The notes beneath the pieces are model-generated. The model did no database searches, was not told the DNA's origin, and saw nothing but the letters and a program-made list of their open reading frames with translations. From Bacteroidota bacterium (GTDB lineage Bacteria > Bacteroidota > Bacteroidia > Bacteroidales > UBA4417), in the NCBI GenBank assembly GCA_020048595.1, contig JAIFMH010000348.1, positions 1 to 12,760 of the forward strand: a stretch of DNA of 12,760 bases, read 5' to 3'. Both the position numbers and the translations under genes were made by a program. Below are positions 1 to 6,337 of the stretch, one piece after another. How positions within the stretch are numbered: position 1 is the stretch's first letter; every line of letters begins with the position of its first letter.

Positions 1-1089
1 CGAGTGGTAAGCCAACTGCATTCATCACAATCGCCATCATCACCAGTCCGGCCATGGGAATTCCCGCCGATCCGATGGCAGCAAGCAAAGCTGAAAAAAC
101 AACTACCATTTGTTGTGTAAAATTCAAATCTATGCCATAAGCCTGAGCGATAAACATAACCGCTACGCATTCGTAAAGAGCGGTTCCGTTCATATTGATA
201 GTTGCACCTAATGGCAATGTGAAGCTGGCAATTTTATTCGAAACACCGCCTTTGTGTTCAACTGCTTCGAGCGAAAGTGGCAGGGTTGCGTTGGATGATG
301 AGGTGGAAAATGCAGTAAGAATCGGAACCGACATATTCCTCAGATGTTGCAGTGGATTGACTTTCCCAAGCACCTTTAAAGTAATGGATAATGTAATTAA
401 CATATGAATAAGTAATGCTGCAATTACAGTAAGCATATATAATCCGAGCCTTTGGGCAAGTATCCATAAATCAGGAACCTGGCTGATCTGGTTGGCTACA
501 ATACCGAAAATTCCAAGAGGGGCAAATTTTATGATGAACATGGTAATTTCCATTACTACTTCAAGGCTTGAACTGAAGAAATCGGTCAGGAATCTGCGTG
601 GTTTTTCGTTTACTTTAATGATGAAGAACCCGAAAAGAATAGCAAAAAAGATGATCGAAAGCATTTGCCCTTCGCTGAAAGCCTGGAAAATATTTTTAGG
701 GACTATATTGAGCAGTGTTTCGCCAATGGATTGGTGTGTACTGCTAAGCCCGTCAACTTTTTGTATTAACCCGATATCAGCACCAACTCCAGGTTTGGTA
801 AAATTAACCAGCACAAGCCCTGTAACAATAGCTATCAGGCTTGTAATCATGTAAAATCCCATGGTTTTCAGCCCGATACGGCCCAGGTTATCGGCAGTGC
901 CAACACTTGCAACTCCACTAATAATTGAACAGAGTATTACCGGTACAATTACCATATTTAATGCCCGTAAAAAGAGCACTCCTAGCCAGCTCACATAATT
1001 CACATATTCAGGAAACCATGCTCCGTAAGCTACTCCAAGTATAAGTCCGATTAATATCTGCCAATGTAGTGCAATACGTTTTAACATAG
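1..1089 (-). CDS. Na+/dicarboxylate (glutamate/aspartate-type) symporter, DAACS family; C-terminus off the window, start frame-disrupted
   Basis: This is an inner-membrane secondary transporter of the GltP/DctA/GltPh fold, expected to take up a C4-dicarboxylate or acidic amino acid with Na+ or H+. I translated the minus strand by eye: about 360 residues are present, and roughly the last 60 (end of HP2 and TM8) lie beyond base 1. Visible landmarks are the early helix WQILIGLILG, the TM3 motif YMITS, the serine-rich HP1 loop STSSSNATLP near residue 265, the TM7 motif NMNGT near residue 300 (bases 188-202) and HP2 AAIGSAGIPMAG. The usual TM7 motif is NMDGT; here the Asp is Asn. The only plausible ATG (bases 1089-1087) is followed by A6 (bases 1084-1079) and is not in frame with the protein; seven A's would give MLKKRIALHW and join them. 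The frame has no ATG, GTG or TTG between this point and an upstream stop at 1177. Family assignment is secure; exact substrate is unknown. Confidence 0.9.
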
Positions 1090-1166
1090 TTAGGGCGATA
1101 AGGTTTGGTGTGAATTGAATATAGGGATTTTAATGCTTTATTGTTTTACAAAATGCTTTTGAGAGC

Positions 1167-1240
1167 CAAAAATACTAAAATTAGATGTTCATCAGTTTTA
1201 TAAGATTTTTTAGTTCACTGACAAACTTTTAGTATTTTTG
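1167..1240. repeat. 14-bp perfect inverted repeat with 46-nt spacer
   Basis: The arms CAAAAATACTAAAA (1167-1180) and TTTTAGTATTTTTG (1227-1240) are exact reverse complements. They lie about 80 bp upstream of the symporter start. The next outward pair (C1166/A1241) and the next inward pair (T1181/C1226) do not match. I see no duplicated flanking target site. It could be the foot of a long stem-loop, paired regulator sites, or the ends of a very small non-autonomous element. Confidence 0.7.
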
Positions 1241-1265
1241 AATAAGAGGAAATTAGTGAGATTTT

Positions 1266-1281
1266 GTTGATTAAAATCAAC
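1266..1281. promoter_or_regulatory. Perfect 7-2-7 palindrome, possible operator
   Basis: GTTGATT-AA-AATCAAC is a perfect palindrome with a 2-nt centre. The size and symmetry suit a homodimeric DNA-binding protein such as a TetR-family regulator. It sits about 180 bp upstream of the symporter and 610 bp upstream of the TetR gene, so a regulatory role is only a possibility. Confidence 0.3.
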
Positions 1282-1852
1282 CATGCATCAATCGTCCCGG
1301 GAATAAGGTCCAACTATTATACGATTTTTTAAAGTTCTACAAAAATGCAGTAAACAGACTGATCCTGGTAACTTGCAAAAGATAAAATGAATCATTGCAA
1401 TCAGTTGTTGCACAGAGGTATGGTTATTTATGGCGAACTTTTAGCTCATGCGATTCACTGTGTGCCACGCTGAGCTTTCCGATGTGCCTGCCGAAGTGAA
1501 CATTGATAAAAAATAAACTAGATATGAGTAAGTTCCATGTGACCCATAATATGATAATCGTTGCTTTACAACAGATGGTATCAGTGGATGGATGAACATA
1601 TTTTTTTTTATTGTACTTTAGCAAACGTTATGATAAATCACTTTTAATTGTTCAGAGGGATTCGTGTGTCAGGTAATAAAAGATTATTGCATTAAAGGTT
1701 TGTTTTATCGAACGCCGGTTGAATTTATTATGCAAAATGGGAAAGGCTGTAAGGTTTTTTTTTATTGACAGAACAGAATATTTTTTAATGCATACAACTC
1801 TTTTGTGTTGTCATATCCCTTTAAATGATTTAGGAATGTTACCAAAATGCCG

Positions 1853-1883
1853 GTATTATACTTTTCTTAAACCGGAATAATAC
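1853..1883. promoter_or_regulatory. Candidate autoregulatory operator/promoter of the TetR-type gene
   Basis: Arms GTATTAT (1853-1859) and ATAATAC (1877-1883) are exact reverse complements around a 17-nt spacer; a CCGG tetramer also occurs at 1850-1853 and 1872-1875. A near-match to the Bacteroidota -7 element, TACTTTTC (1859-1866, consensus TAnnTTTG), lies between the arms, 29 bp before the ATG at 1896. TetR-family genes often repress themselves from such sites. I see no good -33 TTTG, so the promoter part is weak. Confidence 0.35.
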
Positions 1884-1895
1884 ACAATCACCATT

Positions 1896-2510
1896 ATGAA
1901 TACTACTAACCTTGTTTTGATTGAAGATGTAAGGAAATTACTTTCAGGGTATACTTCAAACAAATTCACATTTAAAAACCTGGCTAAAGACCTTAAGCTA
2001 CCAGCTAAAAAACTGGTAAGTGCTTTTGGCACCGAATCGGGTCTGGTGGAGGAAATACTCAATTATGAGCAGCAAAATCTCGAAAATATTTTTTCTGAAT
2101 TTGATTTTACAGGAACCAATGCAATTGATGGTTTATTAGTAGTAAGTAAGGAGATCAGCAATAAATTTGCAAATATTTTCCCAAGTATAACCTTTGATCT
2201 GCGGTCCAGATTTTCAGAAGTAAGGCAAAAATTTGTCGAAAAACGTATTAGTTTCGTAAACGCAAAAATCAAATCGAACTTTGAACACGGCATGCATCAG
2301 GGCATGTATCGTCCCGACTTAAGTGCCGAGTTGGTTTCACGCATTTACATAAGCCGTCTTATCGATTTACATAATCCCGACTTTTTCCCAAATGAAACTA
2401 TTTCATTCTCAGTGCTTTTTGATGTAATGTTCGATACTTTTATAAGAGGAATAGTAACTGATGAAGGCAAGAATTATTATGAGAAAAAGATCAGGTGTAT
2501 GAAATTCTGA
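1896..2510 (+). CDS. TetR/AcrR-type transcriptional regulator
   Basis: A 204-residue protein, the usual size for a TetR-type one-component repressor. The N-terminal DNA-binding domain is recognisable at about residues 24-55: FTFKNLAKDLKLP, then KKLVSAFGTESGLVEEIL, which follows the family's helix-turn-helix pattern and the following helix. The first helix is shorter and more divergent than usual. The remainder is helical ligand-binding sequence, and the end (about 168-195, DVMFDTFIRGIVTDEGKNYY) matches the C-terminal helix style of many Bacteroidota TetR proteins. The start is the first ATG after an in-frame upstream region with no better candidate; no Shine-Dalgarno is seen. It faces the nucleotidase gene convergently and is far from the symporter, so its target and ligand cannot be read from context. 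Confidence 0.75.
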   Translation: MNTTNLVLIEDVRKLLSGYTSNKFTFKNLAKDLKLPAKKLVSAFGTESGLVEEILNYEQQNLENIFSEFDFTGTNAIDGLLVVSKEISNKFANIFPSITFDLRSRFSEVRQKFVEKRISFVNAKIKSNFEHGMHQGMYRPDLSAELVSRIYISRLIDLHNPDFFPNETISFSVLFDVMFDTFIRGIVTDEGKNYYEKKIRCMKF

Positions 2511-2521
2511 TGTAGCATTTT

Positions 2522-2541
2522 ATTTTCTGAGGAAAATCTTT
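2522..2541. terminator. Weak AT-rich hairpin between convergent genes
   Basis: ATTTTC (2522-2527), loop TGAG, GAAAAT (2532-2537) form a perfect 6-bp stem followed by CTTT. It lies in the 52-bp gap between the TetR gene and the convergent nucleotidase gene, where a shared terminator is expected. The stem is AT-rich and the T-run short, so efficiency is doubtful. Confidence 0.3.
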
Positions 2542-2562
2542 AGTGTAATAATATTTATGATA

Positions 2563-4134
2563 TCATTTGTTCTCTTTTACTATTCTTCCATATAATAGAG
2601 GTTTATATACTTCAAAAGTCTTCATATAATCAGTCATAATCTGGATAACTGTAATATTTGTCTCTCTCTTGTTGTCAGCCTTTCTGAAAGCCAGAAAACC
2701 ATCTCCTCCCTGGACTAAAAAGTTATTTGTTAGTATTTTATAGATCGTATTCTCATTTAATGATTCACCCTTTATAGTACACAAAGTAACCCTCCTCCCG
2801 ATTGGCAACGAATCATTATAATGTATAACTGTACCTTTTGAAACCTGCAATACTCCATTTGTTTGGCCGGCTGAATGTTCAAATAGTTCTTTCAGCTCTT
2901 TACCTTTCATTTCAACTTGCACTACTGTATTGGGGAAAGGAAAAGCTGTTATCAGATCTCCGGCGGTCACTGTAGGTCCTGGTATATCCTCTCGAAGCCC
3001 ACCACTGTTAACCAAAGCCAGGTCGTTTTCAGGAAAAGCATGAAGCATGGCATCGGCTATCATATTACCTAATAACGACTCTTCGCCATATGATCGGGTT
3101 AGTGGTTGAGAAATTAAACAGAGCTTTTGATCGGTAATCTCAGCTAATTTCTTTTTCCATTTATCAATAGCCTGTTGTGTTATGCTGTCATCCTCTATTT
3201 CATCATCAAAAACATAATTCAATGCATTGGTATAACTGATTATTTTATCAAGTGATTTGTTATATTGAATTTCGAGCTTTCCAACTTCAAGTCCTAGAGC
3301 ATCAGTTGAAACAATAATTGTCCCGTTGCTAATTATTGGTTGTGGAGTGCCTTGATGGGCATGCCCGGTTATTAATATATCCACGCCATTTACTTTTTGT
3401 GCAAGGTCAATATCAGTAAGCAAATTTCTTCCAATATCGGTGCTTCCATTGGACGATTGTCTGCCGGGTATTCCCTCGTGTACAAGTAATATAATGAGGT
3501 CTGCCTGATTTTTTAAGTGATCAATGTACTTCTGAAGAAATATCACTTCATCTTTTGCTTCAATTCCCTGCCTCATTGTATCCGAAACCGTATCATAAAA
3601 TGCAAATTTTCCATGCAACCCGATAACTCCGATTTTTATTCCGTTTTTCTTGAAAATCATAAAAGGATTATTCCAAACCAGTTTTTCGGAACTTGCCAAA
3701 AAAATATTCCCGTTAAGTATTGGGAAATTCGCTTTTTTGAATTGATCAATCATGTTTTCCCATCCAAAATCGAATTCATGATTTCCAATACAGGTAGCAT
3801 CCAAAGCCATGTTATTCATCACATCAATAACAGCCTCGCCTTTAGTTAATGAACAGAAATTAGGACCTGTGAAAAAATCACCTGCATCCAAATAAATTGC
3901 ATTTGGGTTTAGCTTTTTCTCCGTTTTTACAATAGTTGCAATATTGGCAAAGCCGCCTACTTTCCTTGTTTCGCTGACCCAACTTATTTTCATAGGTTCA
4001 AAATTGGAATGCAAATCATTTGTATATAAAATAGTTAACCCTTCTGTTTGAGGATTGATGCTTCCCGGGTTTTGCGCAATACTTACCTGGAGAAATAAAC
4101 AAAGAAGCAGGAATAACAATAATTTATTTTGCAT
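2563..4134 (-). CDS. Secreted bifunctional metallophosphatase / 5'-nucleotidase (UshA family)
   Basis: A 523-residue periplasmic enzyme expected to hydrolyse nucleotides (5'-nucleotides, UDP-sugars or 2',3'-cyclic nucleotides) to nucleosides and phosphate. Residues 1-20 form a hydrophobic signal peptide ending SIAQ, with no lipobox cysteine at the cleavage site. The N-terminal calcineurin-like metallophosphatase domain shows the dinuclear metal ligands: D40 and H42 in TNDLHS, D86 in DAGDFF, N118 and H119 in GNHEFDFG, H219 in LLVHEG, and H258 and H260 in TGHAHQG. The C-terminal 5'-nucleotidase domain (about 340-523) has the substrate-site motifs NSGGLR (376-381) and GGDGF (476-480), the latter carrying the base-stacking Phe. 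The length fits the full two-domain family. The exact substrate cannot be told from sequence; family members include UshA, YfkN-like and SoxB-like enzymes. No operon partner is adjacent, and the upstream gene is divergent. Confidence 0.93.
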   Translation of the reverse strand: MQNKLLLFLLLCLFLQVSIAQNPGSINPQTEGLTILYTNDLHSNFEPMKISWVSETRKVGGFANIATIVKTEKKLNPNAIYLDAGDFFTGPNFCSLTKGEAVIDVMNNMALDATCIGNHEFDFGWENMIDQFKKANFPILNGNIFLASSEKLVWNNPFMIFKKNGIKIGVIGLHGKFAFYDTVSDTMRQGIEAKDEVIFLQKYIDHLKNQADLIILLVHEGIPGRQSSNGSTDIGRNLLTDIDLAQKVNGVDILITGHAHQGTPQPIISNGTIIVSTDALGLEVGKLEIQYNKSLDKIISYTNALNYVFDDEIEDDSITQQAIDKWKKKLAEITDQKLCLISQPLTRSYGEESLLGNMIADAMLHAFPENDLALVNSGGLREDIPGPTVTAGDLITAFPFPNTVVQVEMKGKELKELFEHSAGQTNGVLQVSKGTVIHYNDSLPIGRRVTLCTIKGESLNENTIYKILTNNFLVQGGDGFLAFRKADNKRETNITVIQIMTDYMKTFEVYKPLLYGRIVKENK

Positions 4135-4210
4135 TTTAACAAGTTTGTTGATACGGGCTGACTTTGGTTTAATTAATTCTGTCTTGATTTTTTTTGAATT
4201 GAAGATGTGA

Positions 4211-4218
4211 CAAAGCTA
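4211..4218 (-). promoter_or_regulatory. Candidate -7 element for the nucleotidase gene
   Basis: On the minus strand the sequence TAGCTTTG is an exact match to the Bacteroidota -7 consensus TAnnTTTG, about 77 bp before the nucleotidase ATG. No clear TTTG is present at the expected -33 position, so this is a one-element call. Confidence 0.35.
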
Positions 4219-4404
4219 TGAAAATAGTTGGTTATCCGATTAGACTACTGCGTAATTTGGGGTCAAAGGAAACATATAACCATTTCTTGTATCATCCAGG
4301 GAGTTTCAATAAATGCTGGTTGTCACATACTCCTGTTATCTCTTAAATTTGAATATATTTCTGATTTGTAAAAATACCAGGCATTAAAATTTTAATTTCA
4401 ATTG

Positions 4405-4433
4405 TTGTTGGTGTATATTTAATGCTACCTTTA
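4405..4433 (+). promoter_or_regulatory. Candidate Bacteroidota promoter for the SQR-like gene
   Basis: TTG (4405-4407), an 18-nt spacer and TACCTTTA (4426-4433) match the TTTG / TAnnTTTG architecture with one mismatch in each box. Transcription would begin roughly 15 nt before the ATG at 4454, giving a short leader. Confidence 0.4.
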
Positions 4434-4453
4434 ACTAAAATAAAAAGTTATTT

Positions 4454-5911
4454 ATGGCACGGGTTGTTATTCTTGGAGCCGGTATTTCCGGACATACTGC
4501 CGCACAGATTGTTAAGCGGAAACTAGGGCGAAATCACGAAGTAATCGTCGTAAGTCCTAACACAAAATACCAGTGGATTCCTTCCAACATATGGGTTGGA
4601 ATAGGCCAGATGACTGCGAAAAACGTCACCTTTGAATTGGCCCCGGTTTATAAAAAACTTGGTATCGTATATAAACAGGCTAAAGCAACAGCCATATTTC
4701 CCGATGGAGATACAGATATTCAGAAATCCTTTGTCGCGGTAGAATATACAGGCCAGGATAAAAGCGGACAAACCGAAAAGGTTGAATACGATTACCTTAT
4801 AAATGCTACCGGACCTAAACTTAATTTTGGCGCAACCGAAGGATTAGGTCCTGAAGGGTACAGCGAATCAGTATGCACCTATCAGCATGCAGGTCATGCA
4901 TGGGATAAGCTGCAGGAATCGCTCGGCAAAATGGCGAAAGGTGAAAAACAACGTTTCCTGATTGGAACGGGTCATCCAACTGCAACATGCCAGGGTGCTG
5001 CTTTTGAATATGCATTGAATGTGGCTTTCGAAATAAATAAGCGGAAACTTAACGATATGGCCGAAATTACCTGGATTACCAATGAGTATGAAGTGGGTGA
5101 TTTCGGAATGGGAGGTGCATTTATTAAAAAAGGCGGATATGTGACTTCGACCCGTATTTTTTCGGAATCCATTCTTTCGGAATATGGAATTAAATGGATT
5201 AAGAGGGCTGGAATTACTAAGGTTGAAAAGGGGAAAGCCCATTATCAGACGCTTGACGGGGAAACACATGTTCAGGAATTCGATTTTTCAATGCTGATAC
5301 CTGCTTTTGCCGGAGTCGGAATTAAAGCTTTTTCGAAAGATGGAACAGATATGACTGCTGAGCTTTTCGCACCTAGCGGTTTTATGAAAGTAGATGCAGA
5401 TTATAAGCCGAAAGACTTCGAGGACTGGTCGGTGGCCGATTGGCCATCCGTTTATCAGAGCCCGAAATTTGATAATATTTTTGCTGCTGGTATTGCTTTT
5501 GCTCCGCCACATGCCATTTCGAAGCCCATGACAAATAAAAACGGGCTTGCTATTTTCCCGACACCACCACGCACAGGCATGCCATCAGGTATAATGGGTA
5601 AAGTTGTAGCACTCAATATTGCCGAACGCATTAAAACAGGGCGTAGCGATTTACGACATAAAGCCTCGATGGGTAAAATGGGAGCTGCTTGTATCATCTC
5701 TTCGGGATATGGCTTGCGCGATGGAATGGCTGCTACCATGACCGTTTTTCCGGTTGTGCCCGATTATGAAAAGTTCCCGCAATGGGGCCGTGACATAAGT
5801 TATACCATGGGCGAACCCGGGCTTGCCGGCCATTGGATCAAGCTCGTGCTTCATTTTATGTTTATTTATAAGGCTAAAGCCTTGCCTTTCTGGTGGATGA
5901 TACCTGAATAA
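4454..5911 (+). CDS. sqr: Sulfide:quinone oxidoreductase-family FAD protein
   Basis: A 485-residue flavoprotein of the two-dinucleotide-fold disulfide reductase superfamily, most like sulfide:quinone oxidoreductases, which oxidise sulfide to sulfur or polysulfide and reduce membrane quinone. The FAD motif GAGISG is at 8-13, and a second FAD/quinone region IFAAGIAFAPP lies near 342-352. The protein has only three cysteines: C141 (ESVCTYQ), C179 (TATCQGAAFE) and C413 (GAACIISSG). These fall in the contexts of the three cysteines known in SQR (128, 160 and 356 in the Acidithiobacillus ferrooxidans enzyme), which is the main functional evidence. The C-terminus from about 458 (GHWIKLVLHFMF, then an aromatic-rich LPFWWMIPE end) looks amphipathic, suiting peripheral attachment to the cytoplasmic or periplasmic membrane face; no signal peptide is seen. 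A related activity such as flavocytochrome c sulfide dehydrogenase or NADH:quinone oxidation is possible but less likely. A 53-aa gene follows on the same strand after 183 bp. Confidence 0.82.
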   Translation: MARVVILGAGISGHTAAQIVKRKLGRNHEVIVVSPNTKYQWIPSNIWVGIGQMTAKNVTFELAPVYKKLGIVYKQAKATAIFPDGDTDIQKSFVAVEYTGQDKSGQTEKVEYDYLINATGPKLNFGATEGLGPEGYSESVCTYQHAGHAWDKLQESLGKMAKGEKQRFLIGTGHPTATCQGAAFEYALNVAFEINKRKLNDMAEITWITNEYEVGDFGMGGAFIKKGGYVTSTRIFSESILSEYGIKWIKRAGITKVEKGKAHYQTLDGETHVQEFDFSMLIPAFAGVGIKAFSKDGTDMTAELFAPSGFMKVDADYKPKDFEDWSVADWPSVYQSPKFDNIFAAGIAFAPPHAISKPMTNKNGLAIFPTPPRTGMPSGIMGKVVALNIAERIKTGRSDLRHKASMGKMGAACIISSGYGLRDGMAATMTVFPVVPDYEKFPQWGRDISYTMGEPGLAGHWIKLVLHFMFIYKAKALPFWWMIPE

Positions 5912-6094
5912 GCTGAGTTTTGTTATGGAACGGGAAGATTAAACGAGGAGCGACGGGGTGAGTGGCGCAGGCAATGGTTTAAAACATTATTTTCCGGATG
6001 TTATCCCCAAAATCTAACACCCAAAACCAAAACCCTTAAATTCCCTGAGATAAATTAAATTGAACTATTTAAATACTACTTAAAGGCTAAAAAA

Positions 6095-6256
6095 ATGATA
6101 AAGAAAAATATTGTAAAAGGATATAAAGACGAAGCTTATCCGCCGGTTCCTACAGGAAGTACACGTTTCTGGCGCAAATTCTTTCCATGGCAGATTGTCC
6201 GCTTTTTTGTGCTTAATCTCAAAATTATGCGGATTATAATCGGGGGACATTCTTAA
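6095..6256 (+). CDS. Small 53-aa basic amphipathic protein downstream of the SQR-like gene
   Basis: I do not recognise a named family. The reading frame runs from ATG at 6095 to TAA at 6254-6256, preceded by TAAAGGCTAAAAA. The N-terminal third is hydrophilic and charged (MIKKNIVKGYKDEAYPPVPT); then comes an aromatic/basic segment (STRFWRKFFPWQ) and a hydrophobic stretch with spaced basic residues (IVRFFVLNLKIMRIIIGG, about 34-51) ending in HS. This pattern suggests a monotopic amphipathic helix or short membrane anchor. Clear protein-like organisation, the same strand as the SQR-like gene and its position between that gene and tilS support it being real. It may be a membrane-docking or quinone-site partner of the SQR-like enzyme; that role is inference. 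The 183-bp gap before it holds nothing recognisable, so it could be co-transcribed or have its own promoter. Confidence 0.65.
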   Translation: MIKKNIVKGYKDEAYPPVPTGSTRFWRKFFPWQIVRFFVLNLKIMRIIIGGHS

Positions 6257-6304
6257 GGAATTCAAACTACTATATTTAGACAGTTTCTAAATTTCAAAGG
6301 ATAC

Positions 6305-6332
6305 TTGTAAAGTAAAAAATAATGTACATTTG
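6305..6332 (+). promoter_or_regulatory. Bacteroidota promoter of tilS, nearly touching the start codon
   Basis: TTG (6305-6307), a 17-nt spacer and TACATTTG (6325-6332) give an exact -7 match to TAnnTTTG and a three-of-four -33. The -7 box ends 5 nt before the ATG at 6338, so the transcript should start at or within a few bases of the initiation codon. This also decides the start: a GTG at 6332 would lie inside the promoter. Confidence 0.6.
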
Positions 6333-6337
6333 TGCAT

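Larger units (their letters stand above)
1090..1895. other. 806-bp non-coding gap between divergent symporter and TetR genes
   Basis: I find no convincing gene here. The sequence is mostly AT-rich with several homopolymer runs, for example eight T's near 1757-1764. It holds a 14-bp inverted repeat (1167-1240), a perfect palindrome (1266-1281), a short segment of noticeably higher GC (about 1440-1502) and a possible TetR operator next to the downstream start. A 66-codon minus-strand reading frame at 1424-1624 has low-complexity, unremarkable content and I do not consider it a gene. The length is generous for this genome, where other gaps are 50-350 bp, so a small RNA or a decayed gene is possible but not shown. 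Confidence 0.6.
4135..4453. other. 319-bp divergent promoter region between nucleotidase and SQR-like genes
   Basis: I see no gene in this gap. It contains candidate promoters facing both ways (4211-4218 minus, 4405-4433 plus) and AT-rich filler including an 8-9 T run near 4189-4196. There is no recognisable riboswitch or strong hairpin. Confidence 0.6.

Noticed and set aside
492..854. 120-codon plus-strand frame in the symporter region
   Set aside because: It is antisense to the transporter, whose translated motifs (YMITS, SSSNATLP, NMNGT) are unmistakable.
1167..1240. Insertion sequence or MITE
   Set aside because: No target-site duplication flanks the arms, there is no transposase, and only one copy is visible, so I list it only as an inverted repeat.
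1424..1624. 66-codon minus-strand frame in the long non-coding gap
   Set aside because: The content is low-complexity and unlike any family I know, with no promoter or neighbour support; only the GC-richer part is noted as a finding.
4868..5269. 133-codon minus-strand frame inside the SQR-like gene, and similar antisense frames within the nucleotidase and symporter genes
   Set aside because: All are complementary to well-supported conserved proteins and have no independent features.
6332..6337. GTG start for tilS, two codons upstream
   Set aside because: The GTG overlaps an exact -7 promoter box; ATG 6338 fits the usual start better.
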